64,000 nucleotides of DNA. It comes from UBA1366 sp047602575 (GTDB lineage Bacteria; Bacillota; Clostridia; Oscillospirales; Ruminococcaceae). Under the pieces are notes generated by a model, which did no database searches, was not told the origin of the DNA, and was given only the letters and a program-made list of their open reading frames with translations. The stretch covers positions 1,178,001 to 1,242,000 of the forward strand of contig JASGGY010000003.1 of the NCBI GenBank assembly GCA_047602575.1, written 5' to 3'. Positions 42,484 to 49,983 of the stretch are shown here, in pieces (the first letter of the stretch is position 1; each line of letters starts with the position of its first letter). A program made the translations under genes and the position numbers.

Positions 42484-43144
42484 TTACAGTATCACCAGTG
42501 CTGTGAAGATTGAAAAATAGTGGAACACCGACCCTGCCACCGTGAACAGATGCCAGACGGAATGAAAGTATTTAAACTTCTTTGAGCACATAGAACACCA
42601 CGCCCACCATATAAAACGCGCCGCCCACCAGCAGGAATACCAGCGAAATGCTTGGCATTGTTTCGCGCATGGGCTTGATGGCGATGAAAATCACCCAGCC
42701 CATCAGGATATAGCAGACCACCGACGGCTTGCGGAATTTCTCGAGATTGATGCTGTTGAGCACAATCCCCAGCGCCGCCGAACCCCACACAACGCCGAAC
42801 AGCGTCCAGCCCATGCCGCCGCGCAGGGGAACAAGCGTAAACGGTGTGTAGGTTCCCGCAATGAGGAAGAAGATGGTGTTGTGATCCATCACGCGGAAAA
42901 ACGCCTTCGCACGGCGGTGGGTAATCGCGTGGTAGAGCGTGGACATGGTGTAGAGAATAATGAGCGACGCCCCGTAAATCGCAACGCTCACCACCGCCCA
43001 GGCATCCGCGTAAATCGCGCAGAACACAAGCAGCACGACCGTGCCCACAATGGCAAGCAAGCCCCCCGTTCCGTGCGAAACGGCGTTGAAAATTTCTTCG
43101 CCCAGCGTATAACGGGGCGGCGTTTTTTGATTCTCCTCCGGCAA
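42484..43144 (-). pseudogene. Hemolysin III / PAQR family membrane protein, frameshifted near the 3' end
   Basis: The main frame ends at 42572 with FYVLKEV. The neighbouring frame continues with KKFKYFHSVWHLFTVAGSVF and more to a stop at 42484-42486, which is exactly the conserved last helix of the family, including the HSxWH residues. One extra base around 42575-42585 explains the break. The rest is normal: seven-helix layout, FNAVSHGTGG, TLYHAI, RVMDHNTIFFLIAGTYTPF. I prefer a TTG start at 43144, with AAAGGA ten bases upstream, because the promoter at 43178-43206 would start transcription downstream of the earlier ATGs. The product may be a zinc-dependent membrane hydrolase or sensor; function in bacteria is poorly known. 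Confidence 0.8.
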
Positions 43145-43177
43145 AATTCCCCATTCCTTTCTGTTGTGATTCATTCC

Positions 43178-43206
43178 ATTGTACCGCTTTGCGCGGAGAA
43201 TGTCAA
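43178..43206 (-). promoter_or_regulatory. Sigma-A promoter of the hemolysin III gene
   Basis: TTGACA (43201-43206) and TACAAT (43178-43183) on the minus strand are 17 bases apart. Confidence 0.75.
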
Positions 43207-43261
43207 GCAAATTACGCCCCTTCGGAAATTCATTTACGCGAATTTCTTAGGGGGCGCAATC

Positions 43262-44005
43262 TCAGAGCCGTTCGACAAACAGTGTTCCGGAAAGCACGGT
43301 GCAAGCGCATTCCGGCACAATCGTGATCCGTTTGGGTGCATCGCAGGCGCATACGCACACGGCTTGCGCACAAACAGTCAGGCGCGCGTCCGGCGCTGCG
43401 CAATATCCATAGGCGGTGAACAGCGTTTCCTGCCGCCCGTCGGAAAGCGCGCACAGGCGCACGGCGACCTCGCCCGCGCACGATGCCGCCACGTTCAGGG
43501 AAAAATGCACCGCCGCGCAGCCCTTTGCGCAGAGCAGGATGCTTCGTCCGTCACAGGCAAGCTCGGCCGCGCAGTCTGCGCAGCCGCACGGCTTCCACAT
43601 CACGCCGCGCCCCGCGGTGAAACATTCCCCCCGCGCGGTGAAATACGACCGGCAGCATCCGCAGCCCGCAGCGCCGGTTGCTCCCGTTGCTCCGGTAGCT
43701 CCTGTCGCTCCCGTTGCGCCGCCGCACGCACTCAGTGCGGCTTCCATCTTTGTTTTCAGCAGGAGCTGGCTGTTCACCACCGCGTCGAGCGTACATTTGA
43801 CGCTGCGGTTGACCTCCAGCACCTCCCGCACATCCGCATCCGCCCCCTGTGCGCAGCGCTTCGCCAGAACAAACTGAATCTTCTCGCCCTCCGCGTTGAG
43901 GATATGGCTCAGCGCCAATTCCTCCGCGGCAATCGACGCTAAAATCATGTTCAGCGCATCCTCGCGCCCGAATTCAGGCGGCTTTGGAAAAGTCGGCATC
44001 GACAC
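43262..44005 (-). CDS. Collagen-like surface/spore protein with Cys-rich C-terminal domain
   Basis: A 247-residue protein. The N-terminal domain (about 90 residues, ILASIAAEELALSHILNAEG) is shared with the two upstream paralogues. It is followed by only about six Gly-Ala-Thr triplets and then a Cys-rich tail of about 140 residues (CGCC, CGCADC, CVCAC and others; more than 15 Cys). The tail replaces the BclA-like domain of the paralogues. It is probably a spore coat or exosporium component that forms disulfide cross-links, which is inferred. The GTG at 44005 follows AAGGAGG. Confidence 0.8.
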   Translation of the reverse strand: MSMPTFPKPPEFGREDALNMILASIAAEELALSHILNAEGEKIQFVLAKRCAQGADADVREVLEVNRSVKCTLDAVVNSQLLLKTKMEAALSACGGATGATGATGATGATGAAGCGCCRSYFTARGECFTAGRGVMWKPCGCADCAAELACDGRSILLCAKGCAAVHFSLNVAASCAGEVAVRLCALSDGRQETLFTAYGYCAAPDARLTVCAQAVCVCACDAPKRITIVPECACTVLSGTLFVERL

Positions 44006-44034
44006 CGCGTCATCCCTCCTTGCGCGGCAGGCGG

Positions 44035-44901
44035 TCAGTTAAGCCGCACGATCATCAGCGACGCGCCGCACGTGCCGTTGAGCAGCGTCGCCGCACCCAC
44101 CAGCAGCGGTGCGAACATCTGCAGCGAAACCGTGGTGTTCGCGGAAAGCGTCAGCTCCACCTCGTTGGTGTAATTCGACAGGTTTACAAGCGGCAGCACT
44201 GTACCTTGCGTCAGCGCAGTGCCGTTGATCATCAGCCGCGCGCCGAGCAGCAGCGCCGCTGTGGTGTTGATGTGATAAGAAATACGGTAACGCCCGGCGT
44301 TGGCGATGGTGAAAATCGTACTCGCGCCGTTGACGGTGATGTCGGTCGAAAGAATCTGGTAATTCGGCAGCGGGATGGGCGTTCCCGCCACAAGCACCGT
44401 GATCACAGGGCCTTGGATGTTGCAGGCAAACCCCGCGGACGCGGTGATGTTCGGTCCGGGCAGACCCGGCGCGCCGGTTGCACCCACAGCACCGATTGCG
44501 CCCGCTGCGCCGGCAGCGCCCGCAGCACCCGCAGGACCTGTCACGCCCGTCGGTCCGGTGTCAGGGCCGGTCGGACCGGTCGCACCCGTTGCGCCCGTCG
44601 CGCCGCGGATGACGGGCGCATTCGCCGCCGCAAGCAGCTTTGCGTTGAGCAGGCTGTTGCTTTGCGCCGTACTGTCGAGCACGCTGCGCACGCTTTCGTT
44701 TGCGTCAAGAATCTGCTGTAAATTCGGGTGGTCGCCCACAAGCCCCGCAAGCGTTCCCACAAGAAACTGGAGCTTTTCCCCCTCCGCGTTGAGAACATGG
44801 CTTAAGCCGAGTTCCTCCGATGCGATGGAAGAAATGAGCATATTGACCGCGTCCGATCTGGAGATGTCCGGCATATCTGCCGGATAGGAAGGCATCGACA
44901 T
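44035..44901 (-). CDS. BclA-like collagen-repeat protein
   Basis: A 288-residue protein with the shared N-terminal domain (LISSIASEELGLSHVLNAEG), about 17 Gly-X-X triplets (GATGATGATG, GPTGVTGPAG, GAPGLPGPN), and a C-terminal beta-rich domain like the C1q/TNF-like head of BclA (AGRYRISYHINT, LTLSANTTVSLQMF, GASLMIVRLN). Such proteins trimerise and form hair-like filaments on spores. The ATG at 44901 follows GGAGGGGG. It is the middle gene of a three-gene tandem. Confidence 0.88.
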   Translation of the reverse strand: MSMPSYPADMPDISRSDAVNMLISSIASEELGLSHVLNAEGEKLQFLVGTLAGLVGDHPNLQQILDANESVRSVLDSTAQSNSLLNAKLLAAANAPVIRGATGATGATGPTGPDTGPTGVTGPAGAAGAAGAAGAIGAVGATGAPGLPGPNITASAGFACNIQGPVITVLVAGTPIPLPNYQILSTDITVNGASTIFTIANAGRYRISYHINTTAALLLGARLMINGTALTQGTVLPLVNLSNYTNEVELTLSANTTVSLQMFAPLLVGAATLLNGTCGASLMIVRLN

Positions 44902-44914
44902 GGCGTTCCCCCTC

Positions 44915-45772
44915 CTAACTCAGCCGCATGATCATCAGCGATGCGCCCGCGCTGCTTCCCAGCAAAAGCGCCGCACCCACCAGACCGTAAAGTTGGAGGA
45001 CAACCGTGGTGTTGGCGGGCAGATCCAGGATGGTTTCGTTGGCATACGACGACAAGCTCAGCAGCGGCAGAACGGAAGTCGGTACGCTTGCCATACCGTT
45101 GACGAGTAGGCGCGTTCCCATGACCACGGCAACCTGTGTGTTCACGTGATAGGACAAACGGTAGCGCCCCGCCGGCGCGACGGTGAAGGTTGTGTTTCCG
45201 GCATCCACCGTAATGCCCGCCGGCAGAATCTGCGCGTTCGGCAGTGGAACAGAAACGCCCCCCGCCGTTACGGTAATCGAAGCGCCCGTGGTGTTGGCGG
45301 CATACGCCGTCGTGGCGGTGATGGTCGTGCCGTCCGCTCCGGTGGCGCCGGTCGCACCGGTTGCGCCCGTAGCGCCGGTTGCGCCCGTAGCGCCGGTCGG
45401 TCCGGTTGCGCCGGCAGGTCCGGTCGGCCCGCCCGGGTCGCCCGCCGCGCCGGTTGCGCCGGTAGCACCCGTCGCGCCGGTCATTTCAGACGACGCAAGC
45501 GCGTTCTGCATTTTTGACCGGAAGAACATCTGGTTCTGCGCAACGCTTTCTAACGTCGCGCGGACACTGTCGTTCGCCGCAAGCACGTCCGAAACGGTTG
45601 CGGGCGGCCCGCTGATGCCCGGCAGCGTGCCGAAAATATATTGAAGCTTTTCACCCTCAGTATTGATGATGTGGCTTAACCCCAGCTCCTCCATGGCGAT
45701 CGAGGCTAAAATCTGGTTGACCGCATCATCCCGGGTGATTTCCGGAAAATCCGGAAACCTTGGCTGTGACAT
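44915..45772 (-). CDS. BclA-like collagen-repeat protein (first of three)
   Basis: A 285-residue protein with the shared N-terminal domain (ILASIAMEELGLSHIINTEG), about 16 Gly-X-X triplets with long GATGAT runs, and the same BclA-like head (APAGRYRLSYHVNT, GASLMIMRLS). It is a close paralogue of the next gene. The nearly pure GATGAT stretch suggests that the repeat number can change. It is the first gene of the operon; the ATG at 45772 follows AGAGGA. Confidence 0.88.
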   Translation of the reverse strand: MSQPRFPDFPEITRDDAVNQILASIAMEELGLSHIINTEGEKLQYIFGTLPGISGPPATVSDVLAANDSVRATLESVAQNQMFFRSKMQNALASSEMTGATGATGATGAAGDPGGPTGPAGATGPTGATGATGATGATGATGATGADGTTITATTAYAANTTGASITVTAGGVSVPLPNAQILPAGITVDAGNTTFTVAPAGRYRLSYHVNTQVAVVMGTRLLVNGMASVPTSVLPLLSLSSYANETILDLPANTTVVLQLYGLVGAALLLGSSAGASLMIMRLS

Positions 45773-45826
45773 ACGAAATCAATTCCTCTCGTTTATGGTG
45801 ATTGGCGCAGTGCGCCTTTTTCATTC

Positions 45827-45851
45827 TATGCACAAGGGAGGGATGGTGTGC
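45827..45851 (-). promoter_or_regulatory. Possible sporulation (sigma-K/sigma-E-like) promoter of the collagen operon
   Basis: On the minus strand CACACC (about 45845-45850) and CATAGAATG (45822-45830) have roughly the spacing of mother-cell promoters (AC, then CATAnnnTA). The last bases deviate from consensus. No sigma-A promoter is visible before this operon. Confidence 0.35.
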
Positions 45852-45889
45852 GCATTCGACAACATTCGGCAACAGCAGGTTTACGCGCA

Positions 45890-45928
45890 GAAAAGGAAAA
45901 CGGCAGACCTGCAAAGATCCGCCGTTTT
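45890..45928 (-). terminator. Intrinsic terminator of the two-domain GNAT gene
   Basis: AAAACGGC (45897-45904) pairs with GCCGTTTT (45921-45928). On the minus strand TTTTCCTTTTC follows. Confidence 0.75.
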
Positions 45929-45942
45929 TGTTCAATAAATCT

Positions 45943-46911
45943 TTAAAGCTCCATCCGGAACAACGCCGCGTCCTCCGGAAAATCCAGCCCGGTAAATTGA
46001 ACGGGCGCATTTGTTTTCACAAACCCCAGCTTTATGAAAAGTGCCGCGGACGCGGTGTTTTCCCGCTCCACACAGGCGCAGACGCATTCCCCGCCGCTCG
46101 CCTTACGCCGGAGCGCATCCAGTCCCCGTCCGACGAGTGTACAAGCGATGCCGCGCCGTCGAAAATCCGATGCGACGCGCAGGTCGCTGAGCAGCCAGCG
46201 CAGGGGATGATCCTCGTCCGGAACAAGCCGCACCGCTCCCACCACTTGTTCGCCGCAAAGCGCTGTCACGGTAAAGCCCCGCGCTTCTGCCAGCGCCGAC
46301 GGGCAAAGCTTTTTCATGAAATGCAAAAGCACCGCCGGATTTCCGCCGGTGTCATGCCCGTTCAGCGCGGCAATCCGCAGGCGGGTTTCGTCGTCCAGCG
46401 GGGAAGCCGCGTCAAAGAGCTGATACCGCACGGCGTTTTTGTCCGCAAACAGCGCGTCGGCGGCATAGAGCTTCGTCGGTCTGCCCCACGAAAACCGCGC
46501 CAGTCCGATTTCTAAAAAGCCGTACCGCTCGTAATAACCGATGTGGTCGGTGGTCAGATAAACCTTGTCATACCCCAGCGCACCGGCTTCATACCGAGCG
46601 TGGGTCAACAGCAGCTCCCCGAACCCCCAACCACCCCGCCGCGACGCATCCACAAACAGCGTGGTAATCCACGGCGTCCGCCCGCCCGTGTCCTCAAGAA
46701 CGCCTTCCTTGGCAGAAAGCTGATAAAACCCGATCAGCGTTTCCCCATGGAACATCAGCCAGGTGGCGGGCAGCCCGTTTTCCGCGCAAAGGCTTTCCTT
46801 TAACACGCGGGCGAAGTAATCTGAAGCCACGCTCCAGCTTTTCCGGCAATATGTGTTTGCGCATTCCGTAAGCGATGGGTGTTCCCGAATTGATAAAATT
46901 TTTACTACCAT
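45943..46911 (-). CDS. Two-domain GNAT N-acetyltransferase
   Basis: A 322-residue protein with two GNAT domains in tandem. The first (residues 1 to about 150) has LFVDASRRGGWGFGELLLTH; the second (about 165-320) has LRVASDFRRRGIACTLVGRGL and ENTASAALFIKLGFVKT. The ATG at 46911 has GCAGGA upstream and opens the conserved domain. The frame stays open without a stop up to an ATG at 47082, but that extra part spans a leader terminator and shows no domain. The substrate is unknown. The leader suggests attenuation control. Confidence 0.85.
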   Translation of the reverse strand: MVVKILSIREHPSLTECANTYCRKSWSVASDYFARVLKESLCAENGLPATWLMFHGETLIGFYQLSAKEGVLEDTGGRTPWITTLFVDASRRGGWGFGELLLTHARYEAGALGYDKVYLTTDHIGYYERYGFLEIGLARFSWGRPTKLYAADALFADKNAVRYQLFDAASPLDDETRLRIAALNGHDTGGNPAVLLHFMKKLCPSALAEARGFTVTALCGEQVVGAVRLVPDEDHPLRWLLSDLRVASDFRRRGIACTLVGRGLDALRRKASGGECVCACVERENTASAALFIKLGFVKTNAPVQFTGLDFPEDAALFRMEL

Positions 46912-46935
46912 GAATCCTGCTTTCCGCAGCCCGAC

Positions 46936-46965
46936 AAAAAAAGTGCCCCCGAAACGGGAACACTT
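46936..46965 (-). terminator. Leader terminator (attenuator) before the two-domain GNAT gene
   Basis: On the minus strand AAGTG-TTCCCG-TTT-CGGGGG-CACTT forms a hairpin (AAGTG/CACTT and CCCG/CGGG) followed by seven T, only about 25 bases before the GNAT start codon. An upstream GGAACA segment (in CCGGAACATCG) could pair with its 5' arm and act as antiterminator. Confidence 0.75.
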
Positions 46966-46993
46966 GATCTCATCATTCTGTTTGCGTCCGCAG

Positions 46994-47077
46994 TCAGGCT
47001 GCGCATCCGCACCGATGCTCTGGTGCGGCGGACGGTAAGCGAATGATCGATGTTCCGGCTTCGTGTTGCGTACCCAT
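46994..47077 (-). CDS. Possible 27-residue leader peptide of the GNAT attenuator
   Basis: An ATG at 47077 with AGGTGA upstream opens a 27-codon frame (MGTQHEAGTSIIRLPSAAPE and seven more residues, ending in CGCAA) between the strong promoter and the leader terminator. Codons 7-10 overlap the GGAACA segment that could block the terminator, so a stalled ribosome could change the folding. An overlapping in-frame ATG at 47082 is the alternative start for the long GNAT frame. Expression is not proven. Confidence 0.4.
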   Translation of the reverse strand: MGTQHEAGTSIIRLPSAAPEHRCGCAA

Positions 47078-47110
47078 ATCATTCACCTGCCTTTCTGTGT
47101 GATGTTTAAA

Positions 47111-47139
47111 ATTATACCATACCGGTGCGGGGCTGTCAA
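47111..47139 (-). promoter_or_regulatory. Consensus sigma-A promoter of the GNAT leader transcript (copy 1)
   Basis: TTGACA (47134-47139) and TATAAT (47111-47116) on the minus strand are 17 bases apart. A 33-base block including both boxes and the spacer is identical to 47695-47727. Confidence 0.88.
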
Positions 47140-47303
47140 GTGCGGATACGGCGAATTAATTATTCCGAACTTCACACAGAAACAACCCAAACACATGCTT
47201 TCTATCTTCTTCCGTTTCGAGTATACAGAAAAGGCATACCACGAATGGCTTGTCCGTGATGTGCCCTGAAGCAGAATTTCAAGAAAATCTCACCGTGAAG
47301 CAT

Positions 47304-47612
47304 TTATAACCAGGGAAATGTGTTGATCCAGTGATTCAGCCAGTAAAGGAAACCCGCATATGGAATGATGCTGATTAAAAGATACGTCGCCGAATCAAAC
47401 AACTTGCGATAAAGACTTCGATAAACCTTTCGGTTGAGCATGAATACTGACAGAACGATCAGCAGCAGCGACAGAATAGTGAGATTTCGTTCGGCATCTC
47501 CGGACGCGACTGTTTGGATGAACCACCCCGATAACATCCATACTATTAACGCGGCAAATAAAACAATTGCGTTCCCCAAGAGCAGCGCGCCTGCGAAAAC
47601 TGCTTTTTTCAT
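47304..47612 (-). CDS. Small membrane protein (102 residues)
   Basis: Three hydrophobic segments are predicted: residues about 5-30 (FAGALLLGNAIVLFAALIVW), 43-62 and 76-95. I recognise no family. The ATG at 47612 has GGGGGTTGA upstream. It has its own consensus promoter, whose sequence duplicates that of the neighbouring GNAT transcript. Confidence 0.65.
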   Translation of the reverse strand: MKKAVFAGALLLGNAIVLFAALIVWMLSGWFIQTVASGDAERNLTILSLLLIVLSVFMLNRKVYRSLYRKLFDSATYLLISIIPYAGFLYWLNHWINTFPWL

Positions 47613-47694
47613 CGGTCAACCCCCGGCAGCAGATGCTTTCGCCTGCTGCGTATCCGGTTTCGTCCAACAGCGCCGCAGGCTTTGCTTGCAGCCA

Positions 47695-47723
47695 TTATAC
47701 CATACCGGTGCGGGGCTGTCAAG
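47695..47723 (-). promoter_or_regulatory. Consensus sigma-A promoter of the small membrane protein gene (copy 2)
   Basis: TTGACA (47718-47723) and TATAAT (47695-47700) with a 17-base spacer, identical to the promoter at 47111-47139 over 33 bases. Confidence 0.88.
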
Positions 47724-47797
47724 TGCTAAGACGGACAATTCCCCGGCGGTTATAAAACATCATCCGCCGTCTGATCATCCAATTTTTTCATCGGCGC

Positions 47798-47826
47798 TTG
47801 ACTTTTGCGCATTGCGATTGTATAAT
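47798..47826 (+). promoter_or_regulatory. Sigma-A promoter of the 161-residue lipoprotein gene
   Basis: TTGACT (47798-47803) and TATAAT (47821-47826) are 17 bases apart. Confidence 0.85.
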
Positions 47827-47899
47827 CTGAATAGATACCTGATTTTCCCGCGGCGTGCCGGTTACAACACTTTTCAACTTATATGATGGAGGACAGAGT

Positions 47900-48385
47900 A
47901 TGAAAATTAAAAAATTGCTGACCGTTGCCCTTGCCGGAGTGCTGGTGTGCGCGATGGGTACCGCCTGCGACAAAAAGGACAAGAACAGCGACGGCGATTA
48001 TGTCAGCTCCAAAATGCTGGAGGGCGCGAATACCACTGCACAAGGTGTTTACAACAGTGCAAAGAACTATTGCGCCCAAATGTTAAGCAACGACGCGGAC
48101 GTTCCCGCAGGTGTTTATGCCTGGATCGACGGAGATAGCACCGCTCCCGCCGGCGGCGACGCGGTCGTGGAGGCAATCGAGGACTCGCTTGGCAGCGAAT
48201 ATAAGAATGCCGACTGGGCTGTAATGATTGAAGATGGCGATAAAACGGCTTCTGCCGTTTACGCGTCAAATGAAACCACGCTTTGTGTCGGAAGTTATCC
48301 GACCGGAGCAGAAGAAGTGAGCGAAAAAAGCATGGGTGATATGACCACAAGCGAGCTGACCGCACTTTTAAATGAGCGCAGTTGA
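47900..48385 (+). CDS. Putative lipoprotein of unknown function
   Basis: A 161-residue protein with a basic N terminus, a hydrophobic stretch (LLTVALAGVLVCAMG) and TAC followed by DKKDKN, so a lipid-anchored or secreted protein is likely, although the lipobox is not ideal. The mature part is acidic. The ATG at 47900 follows GGAGG. The gene is flanked by its own promoter and terminator. No family recognised. Confidence 0.75.
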   Translation: MKIKKLLTVALAGVLVCAMGTACDKKDKNSDGDYVSSKMLEGANTTAQGVYNSAKNYCAQMLSNDADVPAGVYAWIDGDSTAPAGGDAVVEAIEDSLGSEYKNADWAVMIEDGDKTASAVYASNETTLCVGSYPTGAEEVSEKSMGDMTTSELTALLNERS

Positions 48386-48410
48386 CCGCACGCAGAATGT
48401 TGAGAACAAC

Positions 48411-48441
48411 AAGCTCCCGCTTTTTCTGAGCGGGAGCTTTT
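48411..48441 (+). terminator. Intrinsic terminator between convergent genes
   Basis: AAGCTCCCGC (48411-48420) pairs with GCGGGAGCTT (48430-48439), followed by TTCATATTT. It may also serve the convergent EAL-HDOD gene. Confidence 0.8.
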
Positions 48442-48461
48442 CATATTTATGTTCGGAGCAC

Positions 48462-49676
48462 TTAACCGCGGAAGCTTTTCATAATTTCGTCCGCCCACTG
48501 GATCGCTTCCATATAACCGTCTGCCAGCAGCGCCGGATCAATTCCGACCTCTGCGGCAGCCTGCACCGTGCCCTCCCAGTCGCCTTCCTCATAAGCGGAA
48601 ACAAGGTGACACACCGGCTTGAGCGCACCCGTGCCGTGGACAAGCGCATTATAAATATCGTCGGACATGGCGATGCCGTTGAGCGCCTGCTCCATGGTCT
48701 GGTCGAGCAGCGCATCAATCATGCTGAACAGGCACATCATCGACGCTTCATCCCGCCTGCTGCGGAAATTCGTGCTGTTCAAAGAAACGAACTCACTGAA
48801 GCGCGACCGCAGCAGCGAAAGACGCATGATTTCCGTGGGCTTGTTCCCCGCGTATTCCTGCAGCATCAGCACGTGCATATACCGCTCCAGCTCTTTAAAG
48901 CCCAGCTTGAGCAGCGCTTTTTTCAGCGAGCCCAGCGTGTCTTCGGTGCTGCGGCGGCTGATCATCCGCATCATGCGGTAAGCGAGGTTGACGTCGGCGT
49001 TGATCATCTGCGCCAGCGCCTGATAGGACGGCTCTTCCTTGCGCAGCTCGCTGAGAATCCGCGCATAGCTTGCCTTGGAAGCCCCCCGGCTCTCGCTGCC
49101 CGCGACGATGTTCGGCTTGCAGAAAAAATACCCCTGAAACAGCAGAAAGCCCATTTCCTGCGCGCGCTGGAACTCCGCCTCGGTTTCGATTTTCTCTGCC
49201 AGCAGAAGCTTGTTCTGCGCCAGCGCTTTTTTCACCTCCGCGCCGATGGTGTGAAGCGGCGTGGCGATGATGTCGTATTTGATGATATCCGCCAGCGGCA
49301 CGATCGGAAAATCTGTCACGCTTTCCGCAAAATCATCCAGCGCGATTTTATACCCGCGCTTGCGCAGCAACGCCAGCCGTTCGAGCAACGCTCTGTCCGG
49401 CGTAACGGTTTCCAGCACCTCGATGACAAGGCTGTCCGGCGCAATCAGCTCGGGCGCGTCGGACATAAGCATCGTTTTGTCAAAATTGACAAACGCCTTG
49501 CCCCCGCCGGCGATCGCGTCGATTCCGTTCTCGAACAAGCCGCCCAGCACACCCGCCGTGGCGGCGGATGAATCCGCACCACCGAAGGACTTAGCCTCCC
49601 TGTCCGCGCGGAAAAGCAGCTCGTATCCATAGATTTTTTTTGACTTGTTAAAAATCGGCTGTCGTGCAATAAACAT
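48462..49676 (-). CDS. EAL-HDOD signalling protein (YuxH type), probably non-catalytic EAL
   Basis: A 404-residue cytoplasmic protein. The N-terminal EAL-like domain has YGYELLFRA in place of the EALxR motif, ALDDFAES, and AEKIET; several metal-binding acids differ, so it probably binds rather than cleaves c-di-GMP, or does neither. The C-terminal HDOD domain (about residues 195-400) has SYQALAQMINADVNLAYRMM and MCLFSMIDALLDQTM. The ATG at 49676 has GGACGGA upstream. With the GGDEF-EAL protein it indicates active c-di-GMP signalling. Confidence 0.88.
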   Translation of the reverse strand: MFIARQPIFNKSKKIYGYELLFRADREAKSFGGADSSAATAGVLGGLFENGIDAIAGGGKAFVNFDKTMLMSDAPELIAPDSLVIEVLETVTPDRALLERLALLRKRGYKIALDDFAESVTDFPIVPLADIIKYDIIATPLHTIGAEVKKALAQNKLLLAEKIETEAEFQRAQEMGFLLFQGYFFCKPNIVAGSESRGASKASYARILSELRKEEPSYQALAQMINADVNLAYRMMRMISRRSTEDTLGSLKKALLKLGFKELERYMHVLMLQEYAGNKPTEIMRLSLLRSRFSEFVSLNSTNFRSRRDEASMMCLFSMIDALLDQTMEQALNGIAMSDDIYNALVHGTGALKPVCHLVSAYEEGDWEGTVQAAAEVGIDPALLADGYMEAIQWADEIMKSFRG

Positions 49677-49774
49677 TCCGTCCGCAGCTGCTCATGACCG
49701 CCAAGCGGCAGATCGGGCAGCATCCTCCTTTTCTGTGTCAGATAAAACGCCGGGGAAACTCCATTCTTTATTTT

Positions 49775-49803
49775 ATTATACCAAATTGCTATGAGATTGT
49801 CCA
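49775..49803 (-). promoter_or_regulatory. Sigma-A promoter of the EAL-HDOD gene
   Basis: TGGACA (49798-49803) and TATAAT (49775-49780) on the minus strand are 17 bases apart. Confidence 0.75.
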
Positions 49804-49893
49804 GTGAAATTTGTTTGATTTGCGTGAAAATTATGACAATCTGCGTTTTATGCGTTACCGCCGGGAAATCGCGCAAAAAAACAGTTTTTTTCG

Positions 49894-49922
49894 TTTACAA
49901 GCGAACGTCCTCGTGCTATAAT
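49894..49922 (+). promoter_or_regulatory. Promoter of the surface toroid protein gene
   Basis: TTTACA (49894-49899) and TATAAT (49917-49922) are 17 bases apart, with TGC before the -10 box (extended -10). Confidence 0.8.
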
Positions 49923-49983
49923 AAAAGGAAGGATTACCCGTTAACCAACAAACGACGGGGGTAACATTCGGGAGGAATCAGCT

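Noticed and set aside
42302..42520. 72-codon frame on the plus strand between the NlpC/P60 and hemolysin III genes
   Set aside because: It lies inside the mobile repeat. Similar peptides appear from the other copies (34.9-35.7 and 39.7-40.5 kb, minus strand), so it reflects repeat DNA, not a gene.
43416..45644. Long plus-strand frames opposite the collagen-like genes with Pro/Ala/Val repeats
   Set aside because: They are antisense shadows of the Gly-X-X coding repeats, without ribosome sites.
46912..47082. N-terminal extension of the two-domain GNAT to an ATG at 47082
   Set aside because: The frame is open, but it spans a leader terminator and a multi-stem region, and the conserved domain starts at 46911 with its own ribosome site. 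Open by chance is more likely.
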